Shown here piece after piece: positions 1 through 7,682 of a stretch of 64,000 bases of DNA. Origin of the DNA: Bacteroidetes bacterium HGW-Bacteroidetes-16 (GTDB taxonomy: Bacteria > Bacteroidota > Bacteroidia > Bacteroidales > F082). The notes beneath the pieces are model-generated. The model saw only the letters and a list, made by a program, of their open reading frames with translations. It made no database searches and was not told the origin of the DNA. Numbering within the stretch: the first letter of the stretch is position 1; the number at the start of each line of letters is the position of its first letter. Made by a program: the position numbers and the translations under genes. Location of the stretch: the NCBI GenBank assembly GCA_002840975.1, contig PHDN01000020.1:1-64000 (forward strand), written 5' to 3'.

Positions 1-1498
1 ATTCAAATTTGTCCATTTTTATCAGTTCCATGTTTTTTTCTTTTGCCCCGGCAACTATGGCATCGGCAAGCGGATGTTCGCTATTGGCATCGATTGAGGC
101 AGCCAGTTTTAAAATCTCATCATCGGATATTGAACCAAAGGATTGATAATTTTTAAGGCTGGGTTTTCCTTCGGTGATGGTACCGGTTTTGTCTATAATA
201 AGAATATCCACCTTATTCATTTCTTCAATGGCTCGGGCATCTTTTACCAGCACGCCGGCCTGTGCCATACGTCCCGATCCAACCATAATCGACATAGGAG
301 TAGCCAGACCCAAAGCACACGGACAGGCAATGATCAATACCGCCACTGCATTAACAAAAGCATACACATAGGCAGGTTCGGGTCCCCAGAAGACCCAGAT
401 GCCGAAGGTGATGATGGCGATAGAAACCACCACCTGGACAAAATATTTGGCAACAATATCGGCCAGTTTCTGAATGGGAGCCCTCGAACGACTGGCATGG
501 TTTACCATTTCGATGATTTGTGAAAGCAGGGTATCGCTGCCCACTTTTTCGGCTTTCATTGCAAAGGCTGTTTTCCCGTTAATGGTTCCACCTGTTACTT
601 TATCACCTTCCGATTTTTCAACCGGAATGGGTTCACCGGTAATCATACTTTCATCAATCACCGCCTCTCCTTTATAAATACTGCCGTCAACAGGAATTTT
701 TTCGCCGGGCTTCACTTTTAAAATGTCTCCAACCTTAACCTCTTCCAGCGGGATTTCGATTTCTTCGCCATCGCGGATAACTCTCGCCACGGGCGGAATC
801 AATCCCAGCAACGCCTTGATAGCCGAATTGGTTTTGCTGTGGGCCCGTAACTCCAGCACTTGTCCCATCAACACCAAAGTTAAAATCACTGCCGCTGCTT
901 CGAAGTACAGATGGACATGGCCGGTTTCATCCTTGAATTGCGCAGGGAAAAGGGACGGAAATAAGAGTGCAAATATACTGAACAGGTAAGCAGCCCCCAC
1001 ACCTATGGAAACAAGGGTCCACATATTGGGCGAATATCTGCGTATCGAATTCCATCCCCTGACGAAGAAATCCCAACTACAGTATAACACCACCGGAGTA
1101 GCCAATACGAACTCAACCCAACCCCAAACATTTTTGGAGGCAATGGCTTGCAGGTTCAGAAAGCTGACCATGTCCGACATGGCGATGATAAACACCGGAA
1201 TGCTTAATGCCAGCGCGATCCAGAACTTTTTAGCCATCTGTTTATAAGCTTTTTCTTCTTCAGAAGTTTCTACTCCTTTTTCCGGAACCAGGGTCATGCC
1301 GCATTTAGGGCAGTCGCCCGGATGGTCTTGTCGTATCTCCGGATGCATGGGGCAGGTATACATGACTTTTGAATGGGTTGCACTTGCCTCTTTATTAAGA
1401 TGCATGCCGCATACCGGGCAATCACCCGGCTTATCATAAGTTTTATCGCCTTCGCAGTGCATCGGGCAATAGTATTGGGTAATATTTTTATTTTCCAT
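1..1498 (-). CDS. Copper-translocating P-type ATPase, partial (C-terminus beyond left edge)
   Basis: Membrane P1B-type ATPase that exports copper (probably Cu+) from the cytoplasm at the cost of ATP. The ATG at 1498 opens a frame that stays open to the left edge, so about 499 residues are present and the rest of the P-domain and the last helices are missing. Two Cys-rich heavy-metal-binding modules at residues 9-34 (CPMHCEG, CPVCGMH) and 47-72 (CPMHPEI, CPKCGM) stand where many CopA proteins carry HMA domains. Membrane helices follow, then the actuator motif TGEP, the ion-path motif CPC (392-394) and the phosphorylation motif DKTGT (Asp436). It is the most downstream gene seen of the minus-strand copper block. 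The CPC motif fits Cu+/Ag+; substrate is inferred. Confidence 0.93.
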   Translation of the reverse strand, partial: MENKNITQYYCPMHCEGDKTYDKPGDCPVCGMHLNKEASATHSKVMYTCPMHPEIRQDHPGDCPKCGMTLVPEKGVETSEEEKAYKQMAKKFWIALALSIPVFIIAMSDMVSFLNLQAIASKNVWGWVEFVLATPVVLYCSWDFFVRGWNSIRRYSPNMWTLVSIGVGAAYLFSIFALLFPSLFPAQFKDETGHVHLYFEAAAVILTLVLMGQVLELRAHSKTNSAIKALLGLIPPVARVIRDGEEIEIPLEEVKVGDILKVKPGEKIPVDGSIYKGEAVIDESMITGEPIPVEKSEGDKVTGGTINGKTAFAMKAEKVGSDTLLSQIIEMVNHASRSRAPIQKLADIVAKYFVQVVVSIAIITFGIWVFWGPEPAYVYAFVNAVAVLIIACPCALGLATPMSIMVGSGRMAQAGVLVKDARAIEEMNKVDILIIDKTGTITEGKPSLKNYQSFGSISDDEILKLAASIDANSEHPLADAIVAGAKEKNMELIKMDKFE

Positions 1499-1647
1499 GG
1501 TTATCTTTTAATTCGATTGCAATAGTAAGTTGTCAGAAGTCGTTAAAAAATTAAACCACAAGGGTTTGCTAAGTTATATTTTATGTTACTTTCTCACCGA
1601 AAGCTTTCCGGATTCGGGAGAAGGTGAAAGATGAAAAGCGGACTCCT

Positions 1648-1710
1648 ATTTCTCGGGTTGAAATCCCGGGTTACCATAATGGCTATGCCAATGGCCTTCA
1701 GGAGAACCCG
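1648..1710. repeat. Possible degenerate REP-like palindromic remnant
   Basis: Non-coding stretch between the ATPase gene and the small membrane protein gene. It has the look of dispersed Bacteroidota palindromic elements: a CGGGTTGAAATCCCG hairpin followed by short G/C-rich blocks ending in GAACCCG. Only one copy is in the window and no transposase is nearby, so this is a resemblance only. Confidence 0.25.
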
Positions 1711-1758
1711 TGTTAAAGCATCACATACAGGATTCATAGCGAAACGCTGTGATCCATT

Positions 1759-1908
1759 TTATGATTGATTATCAGATTTACCGTTGTTCCTGTGATTCAT
1801 GTATTTAACCACAACCAAAACAACAACAACAAGGGCGATAATGCCGAAAATCCATCCGTAGCCATATCCATGCCCCATTCCCCAATCATTATTCATTCCA
1901 TCCATCAT
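1759..1908 (-). CDS. Small single-pass membrane protein of the copper cluster (49 aa)
   Basis: Short gene starting MMDGMNNDWGMGHGYGYGWI. A Met/Gly/His/Tyr-rich N-terminus (residues 1-19) precedes one hydrophobic helix (about 20-34) and a short basic, polar tail ending at a TAA at 1759-1761. It lies 29 bases after the DUF302 gene and before the ATPase gene, on the same strand. The Met, His and aromatic residues before the helix would suit a metal-facing periplasmic end. Small membrane proteins of this type are common in Bacteroidota copper clusters, but I do not recognise a named family. Reality of the gene is supported by a clean frame, good composition and position; function is unknown. Confidence 0.6.
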   Translation of the reverse strand: MMDGMNNDWGMGHGYGYGWIFGIIALVVVVLVVVKYMNHRNNGKSDNQS

Positions 1909-1937
1909 GATTTCATCTTTTAAGTATTATTTGTAAA

Positions 1938-2327
1938 TTAATTTAGTCTGTCGATTACCTTCTTCAATTTTTGTTGAATTTCGGTAGCAACGGCTTTTAC
2001 TTTGGGGTTTTCGATGGCGGTCATCGAAGCAACGGGATCAATAGCCGCTACCTCCACTTCATTGTTTCCCAAATCCTGTACTATGACGTTACAGGGAAGC
2101 ATCACTCCGATTTTATCTTCTTCCAACAAGGCCTTGTAAGCATATGCAGGATTGCATGCCCCAAGGATTCTGTACTTTCTAAAATCGACCTCCAGTTTTT
2201 CCTTTAACTTATCATGAATATTGATTTCTGTAAGCACTCCAAATCCTTCTGCCTTCAATGATTCGGTTACGAGCTGAACAGCTTGTTCAAAACCTGCGTT
2301 TATTTTTTTGCTGATATAATACTTCAT
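1938..2327 (-). CDS. DUF302 domain protein
   Basis: Protein of 129 residues that matches the DUF302 family along its whole length: an N-terminal strand MKYYISKKI, a helix with EQAVQLVTESLKAEGFGVL, the region DVDFRKYRILGACNPAYAYKAL-like (here from about residue 48), and the hydrophobic strand GVMLPCNVIVQDL. The family is a small alpha/beta fold of unknown biochemical role that is often encoded near metal, sulfur or redox genes. The Cys in LGACNP and the one in LPCNV are the typical conserved cysteines. No signal peptide, so probably cytoplasmic. It sits inside the copper block between the HMBD micro-protein and the 49-residue membrane protein. Confidence 0.85.
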   Translation of the reverse strand: MKYYISKKINAGFEQAVQLVTESLKAEGFGVLTEINIHDKLKEKLEVDFRKYRILGACNPAYAYKALLEEDKIGVMLPCNVIVQDLGNNEVEVAAIDPVASMTAIENPKVKAVATEIQQKLKKVIDRLN

Positions 2328-2422
2328 GGCTATAAATTTTTAAATGGTTTCATGGTAATAAATATTTTATGAGGTAGTGTTAACTTAGATTGAACTTACC
2401 ACGCCTAATGGTGCGTATGCTT

Positions 2423-2641
2423 TTAGCCAACGGGGGCTAAATGCATGTTACACACCGGACATCTTCCTGGTGCATCGTAGGTTTTGTCACCTTCGCACTT
2501 CATAGGGCATTGATACGTTGTTTTTAAGTGGGCAGTATCTTCCTCTTGATGGGAATGTTCGGCCCCGCCACAACAATCGTGATGTTGGTGATGCTCGCTT
2601 TTTGTTGCAAAGCCCTTGAATATTTCACGTAGTTTTTTCAT
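2423..2641 (-). CDS. Small heavy-metal-binding-domain protein (72 aa)
   Basis: Cytoplasmic-looking 72-residue protein with a His-rich stretch (HHQHHDCCGG, residues 18-27) and a C-terminal heavy-metal-binding module (residues 43-69, CPMKCEGDKTY then CPVCNMHL). The module is nearly the same as the first module of the copper ATPase in this cluster, which suggests duplication or shared metal delivery. A Bacteroidota -7 element (TACCTTTG) lies 29 bases upstream of the ATG, so it may head its own transcript with the DUF302, small membrane protein and ATPase genes. Likely a copper chaperone or buffer; that role is inferred from the motif and context. Confidence 0.8.
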   Translation of the reverse strand: MKKLREIFKGFATKSEHHQHHDCCGGAEHSHQEEDTAHLKTTYQCPMKCEGDKTYDAPGRCPVCNMHLAPVG

Positions 2642-2669
2642 CTTGAATTACTTTTTAGTTATTAGATTG

Positions 2670-2677
2670 CAAAGGTA
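2670..2677 (-). promoter_or_regulatory. -7 promoter element before the 72-aa HMBD gene
   Basis: Minus-strand TACCTTTG matches the Bacteroidota -7 consensus TAnnTTTG, 29 bases ahead of the start codon. No clear -33 TTTG at the expected distance. Confidence 0.45.
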
Positions 2678-2739
2678 TTATGAAAATAGCCAATAGTTGT
2701 TACACAATTTCTTGATTCTTTTATATGATTCCTTGATTT

Positions 2740-3294
2740 TCAAATGCTATCGATGGATTTTCGCTTTCCCAGGCTTTTATAATAGGACGGTGTAAATCCT
2801 GTAACTTTTTTAAACTGCCCGGACAAATGGGCTACACTGCTATAACCCATTTCAAAGGCTATCTCGCTTAATGTTTTTTCGTCATATACTATCAGTTCTT
2901 TCACTCGCTCGGTTTTTAACCTGATAATGTATTTTTCGATGGTTACACCCTCAACTGAAGAAAAGAAAGTACTTAGATAGCTATAATCAAGGTTTATTTG
3001 ATCAGACAAATAATCGGAGTAGTTAACCCTCATTTTTTCAGGATGTTTGTAAATCAAATCGATGATCAGATTTTTGATTTGATCTATGAGCCGGCTTTTT
3101 GCATCACTAATGATTTCAAATCCTGAATTTTTTAGTTTCTCTTCAACGAGTTTCAGCTGTTCGGTGGGAATAGCTGTTTCAACTGAAATATTTCCCAATT
3201 GAACATCTTTAACAGGAAACCCGGCCTCCCTAAAGATATTGGAGACTACCGCGATACAACGGTCGCAAACCATGTTTTTAATGTATATCTTCAT
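2740..3294 (-). CDS. AraC-family regulator with N-terminal HMA-like metal site
   Basis: Transcription factor of 184 residues from the ATG at 3294. The N-terminal 70 residues look like a small HMA/CopZ-type domain: strand MKIYIKNMVC, the metal motif CDRC (Cys10 and Cys13), then a helix-strand-strand-helix pattern. Residues about 80-184 form an AraC-type double helix-turn-helix with the C-terminal signature FKKVTGFTPSYYK. An in-frame ATG at 3354 would add 20 residues, but those do not match either domain. Reading the family and the position, it should sense copper (or another soft metal) through the CxxC site and control the surrounding efflux genes. Metal identity and targets are inferred. Confidence 0.85.
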   Translation of the reverse strand: MKIYIKNMVCDRCIAVVSNIFREAGFPVKDVQLGNISVETAIPTEQLKLVEEKLKNSGFEIISDAKSRLIDQIKNLIIDLIYKHPEKMRVNYSDYLSDQINLDYSYLSTFFSSVEGVTIEKYIIRLKTERVKELIVYDEKTLSEIAFEMGYSSVAHLSGQFKKVTGFTPSYYKSLGKRKSIDSI

Positions 3295-3507
3295 CTTCCC
3301 AAGTATTAATGGTGAGTTAAATTGACACATCGCCTGGCATTCAACGATGTTCATGCAACAGGAAGCTAATAGCGATCAATGCTTTAAACACCACTTCCGT
3401 TTTCCTGTGTCTGATATAAGTTTTTATGAGTTTCATCGAATTAAGTTTTAAAAGGGATGATCAACATTAATTTACAGTTCAATTATCTTTCTTGTCAAAC
3501 TTTGGAA

Positions 3508-5346
3508 TTAGTTCAAGGTGTCCTTGTTTTCACCGCATTTAAGCATCTTTTCGCCGAAATAAGGGTTCCGTATTTCGGTTTCGTCACTAATCCAATAGGC
3601 TCCTTTGTTGTCGAATGCCATGGGGCAGTATTGGTAGTATCGTGGTGTGTCAGCTGAATTTCCAAAAGTTTGCAACATCAAATAAAGATTGTCAGAAATC
3701 GGGCTGAAATGCTTGCGTTTCATTTCGAGTCCTTTCATTTGGATGATGCCGTTTACATTTTCTATCATTGGTTTTTGAAAATCCATCCATTTTTTTTGTG
3801 CATCACCTTTGAGTTGATTCATCGCAACCTCGCTTATCGATTTTAGCAGGTTTTGAGCCGCCAGGTCAACCTGCACTTCATCCGATTCTACAAAGGCGTC
3901 CTTTAGGGCAATGTAATTTTTAACAAGTATCTCAAACTTCATTTTAAATTGTTCCGAAATCGGAGGAAGGATTTTTGCTTTTTTCTCCGGGATATCCATT
4001 CCTGTCATAGAATTAATGTCCTTTGAATCCTTAGCGTTTTTTTCATCTCCCATATCCATGCCGGCCATACTACCCGATGAAACTTTTTCGCCCTCTGGGT
4101 TCATCATGCTTGTTTTCCCGGCTAACTGGGCAGCTGCGTCTACACTGAAAGTCCCATTGGTCACAATTTCCTCTCCCTCAGTGAGTCCCCCCATCACGAT
4201 GTAGGCGTTTTTCATGGCAGGTCCCAGGGTGATTTCACGCATTTTAAACGAAGGGTGTTCCATGTTTGGGATTTTTACATACACCACAGAGCGGGTGCCG
4301 GTCCACAGCACGGCTGTTTGTGGAATCACGAGTTCATCGCCATTGCCTGGCAACGATGATTGGATAAGTCCGTTGATAAACATACCCGGCTTTAATTGCC
4401 GATCGGGATTGTTTAGTTCGATTCTTACCCGGGCTATTCGTGTGGATGGGTCGATTACCGGGTCGATGAATGAAACTTTTCCTGAGAAAGTTTTTCCGGG
4501 AATGGCCTGTGCGGTAAATTCAACAGGCTGGTTGAGCGTAACCCAGGCAATATCCGATTCGTAAGCATCGAAAACCCCCCACACTTTATTCAAGTCAGTA
4601 ACATCGAACAGAACGGCTCCTGTGGAGATGTAATCGCCCTCATTTACTTTTCGGTCGACAACAATCCCTGAAGTATTGGCATAGAGGTTAAAGGTAGAAG
4701 TCACTTTGCCGGATTTTTCCATATTGCTGATTTGGCTGTCGGAAAGTTTCCAGTTGCGTAACTTTTCACGGGCCGCGTCCATGAGTGCCGGATATTTGTC
4801 TTTCAACGACAAGGCTTCGAGCAATTCTTTTTGGGCTGTAATCATTTCCGGTGAATAAATCACAGCGATGAGTTGCCCTTTTTTCACTTGTTCGCCGGTG
4901 ACATTGATCATCAGTTGTTCGATGCGCCCCGGCACATGGGCCGTTTGCGATTGCTTCCGACGTTCATCTATCTGGATTTTTCCATAGAGCAGCACCTCTT
5001 TGGCAACCGATCCTCGTGTGACGACTGAGGTTTGGACTTCAGCCAGTTTCATGGCAGACTCACTCATTTCAATGGCCTGATCATCGATTTCAACATTTGA
5101 ACTTTGCAAGGGGATGAGTTCCATACCGCAAATGGGGCAATCTCCCGGCTCATCCATTCTTATTTGAGGATGCATGGCGCAGGTCCAGATTTGATTCTCT
5201 GTTTCAGAATGTTCATGAACTGCTTTTTCATTTGTTTTTACTGTTGTTTCGGATTGATGAAAAAACAGCCATCCAAGGAGCAATCCGGCCAAAACAAGTA
5301 ATCCTGCTTTTACATAAGTATTGGATAATATATCTTTTACTTTCAT
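3508..5346 (-). CDS. cusB: CusB-type RND efflux periplasmic adaptor with HMBD and DUF3347-like C-terminus
   Basis: Membrane-fusion protein that joins the inner-membrane CusA pump to the TolC channel. Of 612 residues, 12-29 form an N-terminal membrane anchor and 53-80 a heavy-metal-binding module (CAMHPQI, CPICGMELIP). Then come the barrel-sandwich hybrid, helical hairpin and beta-barrel domains typical of CusB/CzcB, a Met/Asp-rich linker (about 415-460) and a C-terminal DUF3347-like domain ending in a YCPMAFDNKGAYW motif. The last two are normal Bacteroidota additions and offer extra metal-binding sites. It lies 11 bases after tolC on the minus strand. Copper/silver is the likely substrate, judged from the Met-rich regions and the neighbours. 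Confidence 0.93.
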   Translation of the reverse strand: MKVKDILSNTYVKAGLLVLAGLLLGWLFFHQSETTVKTNEKAVHEHSETENQIWTCAMHPQIRMDEPGDCPICGMELIPLQSSNVEIDDQAIEMSESAMKLAEVQTSVVTRGSVAKEVLLYGKIQIDERRKQSQTAHVPGRIEQLMINVTGEQVKKGQLIAVIYSPEMITAQKELLEALSLKDKYPALMDAAREKLRNWKLSDSQISNMEKSGKVTSTFNLYANTSGIVVDRKVNEGDYISTGAVLFDVTDLNKVWGVFDAYESDIAWVTLNQPVEFTAQAIPGKTFSGKVSFIDPVIDPSTRIARVRIELNNPDRQLKPGMFINGLIQSSLPGNGDELVIPQTAVLWTGTRSVVYVKIPNMEHPSFKMREITLGPAMKNAYIVMGGLTEGEEIVTNGTFSVDAAAQLAGKTSMMNPEGEKVSSGSMAGMDMGDEKNAKDSKDINSMTGMDIPEKKAKILPPISEQFKMKFEILVKNYIALKDAFVESDEVQVDLAAQNLLKSISEVAMNQLKGDAQKKWMDFQKPMIENVNGIIQMKGLEMKRKHFSPISDNLYLMLQTFGNSADTPRYYQYCPMAFDNKGAYWISDETEIRNPYFGEKMLKCGENKDTLN

Positions 5347-5357
5347 TTTAATTGGTA

Positions 5358-6971
5358 TTATTTATTAACTGAATTCATTAATTTTTCGGCCATTGCGACC
5401 GAAGTGTTATAATCTGTAATTGCCTCGATGTATTTAAATGCATAATCGAGCACTTTGTATTGCATACGCAGGACTTCTTCATAATCGGTCCCGGTAGTTG
5501 CAAAACCTGCTAAAAGCAGATCGGTCGTTTTACGTGCCAGTTCTTCCTGCTTGTTGTATAAATTCATCCGCCTTTCGGCATCATTGAGGTTTTGAATAAA
5601 ACTACGATACTGCACCTTCAGGTTATTTTGCAGACCAATGGTTTGCTGTTTGCCCGCTTCCTGCATCAATCGTGCTTCGCTTTGCATGGCGTTGTACTTT
5701 TTCCGGTAAATTGGAATTGAAACCGAAAACATTGGCATTACCATGTCGGTTCCATTCATCATATACGTGTTGCCTTCGCGTTTCTGATTAATCATGTAAT
5801 TCAGACCGACACCCATCATAGGTAACCCCATTTTTTTTGCTTTCTGTTCCATGGCTTCGTATGATGAAACTTCGCTTTCCAGCATCGCCAGCATCGGATT
5901 GTTGGCAAGAATACTATCGACAACGGCCTGTTTTTCTGCGGGTAAAGGCTGAATTTCAAGCGAATCGTTTATTTCTACAGCAATATTCTGATCGCGATTA
6001 AGCAGTGCATTAAAACCAACTTCCGCTGTTTTTTTCTGGTCGATTAACAACGCAAGTTTATTTTGCTGATCCAGGATTTCCATTTTCACGCGTAGCACAT
6101 CCTGCAACCCAGACGATTTCTTTCCCATCCCGGATGACATTGAAGATGTCTGCATATTTCCTGTTGTTTGTACAGGCGCGGATTGTGTTGATTTCATCGC
6201 CCCCATTCCAACACCCGAAGCATTCATGTCCCCGGATGAAGTTGAGTTCATTGAGTTTGATCCTGTTGAACTTCCACTTGTAGTTGGCGACTGAAATTTC
6301 ACCATCACCAGTTTTTCGAGCGATTCAAGCAATTCGATATTTTCTTTTACAAGAATAATTTCACGGTCAAGTTTCAATAACTGGTACCAGTTTGCTTTTA
6401 CCTGGTAATACAGATCGGCTTTGGCTGAAATGAAAACTTCGTATCTGGCATTTGCCATTTCGGAAGCTTCATCTTTTGCAAGTTTTAAAGTGCCAAACCA
6501 GGGAAACATCTGCATCACCTGAATATTCCCAACCTGACTGCCTGCCACAATAGCCATCGGTTTTATAAAAAATCCAAAAGTTGCCTGTGGGTCGGGCAAT
6601 GCACCAACCTGGGGTACTTTATGGAGTGAGGCCAGGTATTGGTTAAATGCCACTTTTAAATCAGGATTATTTTTCGCGGCTGTTTCGAGGTAGTCGTTTA
6701 ATGTTTCCTGTGCATTTGATTGAAAGGGTAGAAGGGTGAAGATTAGAAATAGAGGGATTAGGAGGGAATAGGTTGAAGTACAATTGAAATACATGGATGT
6801 ACGATTGAAATAGTTTGTAATACGATGGAAATATATGGATGTACGATTGAAATACATGGATGTACGTTGAAATATCCTGTTATGTTTTCTTTTGAATCGA
6901 AATTTGGACGCTAGGTTAACAGAGTCCACGTTTTTATCTGGTTGTTGGTTTATTAGTGTTTTCATTTTCAT
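5358..6971 (-). CDS. TolC-family outer-membrane efflux channel with repeat-extended N-terminus
   Basis: Outer-membrane factor of the Cus tripartite pump (537 residues). The mature part begins after a normal signal peptide (LLIPLFLIFTLL core, cut after about Ala87) and carries two OEP repeats split by a Met/Ser/Gly-rich insertion (about 228-286) that probably binds metal. Residues 1-68 are abnormal: 34-68 are five heptads of the type RTSMYFN, encoded by a 21-bp tandem repeat. The listed start overlaps the S23 stop as ATGA. Better starts for export may be the repeat-borne ATGs at 6857 (Met39) or 6794 (Met60). The latter gives a 28-residue signal peptide of ordinary length. The true start is undecided. 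Confidence 0.9.
   Translation of the reverse strand: MKMKTLINQQPDKNVDSVNLASKFRFKRKHNRIFQRTSMYFNRTSIYFHRITNYFNRTSMYFNCTSTYSLLIPLFLIFTLLPFQSNAQETLNDYLETAAKNNPDLKVAFNQYLASLHKVPQVGALPDPQATFGFFIKPMAIVAGSQVGNIQVMQMFPWFGTLKLAKDEASEMANARYEVFISAKADLYYQVKANWYQLLKLDREIILVKENIELLESLEKLVMVKFQSPTTSGSSTGSNSMNSTSSGDMNASGVGMGAMKSTQSAPVQTTGNMQTSSMSSGMGKKSSGLQDVLRVKMEILDQQNKLALLIDQKKTAEVGFNALLNRDQNIAVEINDSLEIQPLPAEKQAVVDSILANNPMLAMLESEVSSYEAMEQKAKKMGLPMMGVGLNYMINQKREGNTYMMNGTDMVMPMFSVSIPIYRKKYNAMQSEARLMQEAGKQQTIGLQNNLKVQYRSFIQNLNDAERRMNLYNKQEELARKTTDLLLAGFATTGTDYEEVLRMQYKVLDYAFKYIEAITDYNTSVAMAEKLMNSVNK
6768..6872 (-). repeat. Tandem array of a 21-bp unit inside the tolC N-terminal coding region
   Basis: Five in-frame copies with the minus-strand core GTATTTCAATCGTACATC, giving the heptads RTSMYFN, RTSIYFH, RITNYFN, RTSMYFN and CTSTYSL. 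The core is related to the 22-bp array at 7419-7682 but lies in the opposite orientation (that array has GTATTTCCACTGTAC on the plus strand). The unit has lost one base, so it stays in frame. Confidence 0.9.
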
Positions 6972-7351
6972 TTTTTTATGCTTTTCCGGGTGCTGGAAAT
7001 GAAGTTATTCAGGCGGACTTCCAGGTCTTTAGAATGGGTGTTAATATACCCGAAATCTGCTTCTGAAATAATTTTTCTCACGAAAAGGAGCGATGTCCAA
7101 TGATAATAGGCTTCGAACATAGAGCCCCTGGAATAGAGATAGATTTTTACCTGATCCATCGCATGATAGCGACCATACCCCTCTGCAATATTGGCTTCAA
7201 TCGAATCCATTGACCTGATGAATTGATCACCCATGATTTTCTTTTGCTCAAAAGTCAGATTACAATAAACATCCCATGCTTTAGATGACAACTCCCTGGC
7301 CAGCTGATAGACCTTCAGGTCCTTTAGTGTGATAAAATTCTTGTCATTCAT
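6968..7351 (-). CDS. Four-helix-bundle protein (S23 / 23S rRNA intervening-sequence family)
   Basis: Protein of 127 residues that matches the S23/four-helix-bundle family: the helix with LKVYQLARELSSKAWDVY, the hallmark MDSIEANIAEGYGR (about residues 48-61), a helix with KIYLYSRGSMFEAYYHW and a basic C-terminus. Members occur inside 23S rRNA intervening sequences, near diversity-generating retroelements (Avd) and as free-standing genes of unknown role; they bind nucleic acid or form pentamers. Here it sits between cusA and tolC, where most Cus operons have nothing, and its stop overlaps the longest tolC start (ATGA). Inverted 21-22 bp repeat arrays flank it on both sides, so it looks like cargo or maker of an inserted element. 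Confidence 0.9.
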   Translation of the reverse strand: MNDKNFITLKDLKVYQLARELSSKAWDVYCNLTFEQKKIMGDQFIRSMDSIEANIAEGYGRYHAMDQVKIYLYSRGSMFEAYYHWTSLLFVRKIISEADFGYINTHSKDLEVRLNNFISSTRKSIKK

Positions 7352-7418
7352 AACGATAAATTTTAAGTTAATAATAAATCCCTTTCAATGCTAAACTACC
7401 AAATTTCAGAACATTACA

Positions 7419-7682
7419 CAAAATATATTTCCAGTGTACATCAATTGTATTTCCATCGTCCATCAATTGTATTTCCAATGTACATCTATTGTATTTCCAT
7501 CGCCCATCTATTGTATTTCCACTGTCCATCAATTGTATTTCCACTGTACCTCAATTGTATTTCCACTGTCCCTCAATTGTATTTCCACTGTATATCAATT
7601 GTATTTCCACTGTACCTCAATTGTATTTCCACTGTATATCAATTGTTTTTCCACCTTCCATCTATTGTATTTCCTGCATCTT
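7419..7682. repeat. Array of about twelve 22-bp tandem repeats between cusA and the S23 gene
   Basis: Eleven head-to-tail 22-bp units begin exactly at 7441, 7463, 7485 and so on to 7661, with one decayed unit at 7419. The plus-strand core is CAATTGTATTTCCACTGTAC; most changes fall in the four bases after TTTCCA and in the last two. Each unit carries the palindrome CAATTG and many also TGTACA. There is no spacer, so it is not a CRISPR array. The final unit runs into cusA and supplies its stop codon. Confidence 0.95.

Noticed and set aside
1648-1710. Insertion-sequence or RAYT element
   Set aside because: Only a weak REP-like hairpin is seen; no transposase or target-site repeat.
3341-3436. 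A 31-residue minus-strand ORF (MKLIKTYIRHRKTEVVFKAL start) ahead of the AraC gene
   Set aside because: Clean frame, but too short to judge and without promoter or family evidence; it might be a leader peptide, which cannot be shown from one sequence.
7419-7682. CRISPR array
   Set aside because: Units are 22 bp head to tail with no spacers, and no cas genes are present.
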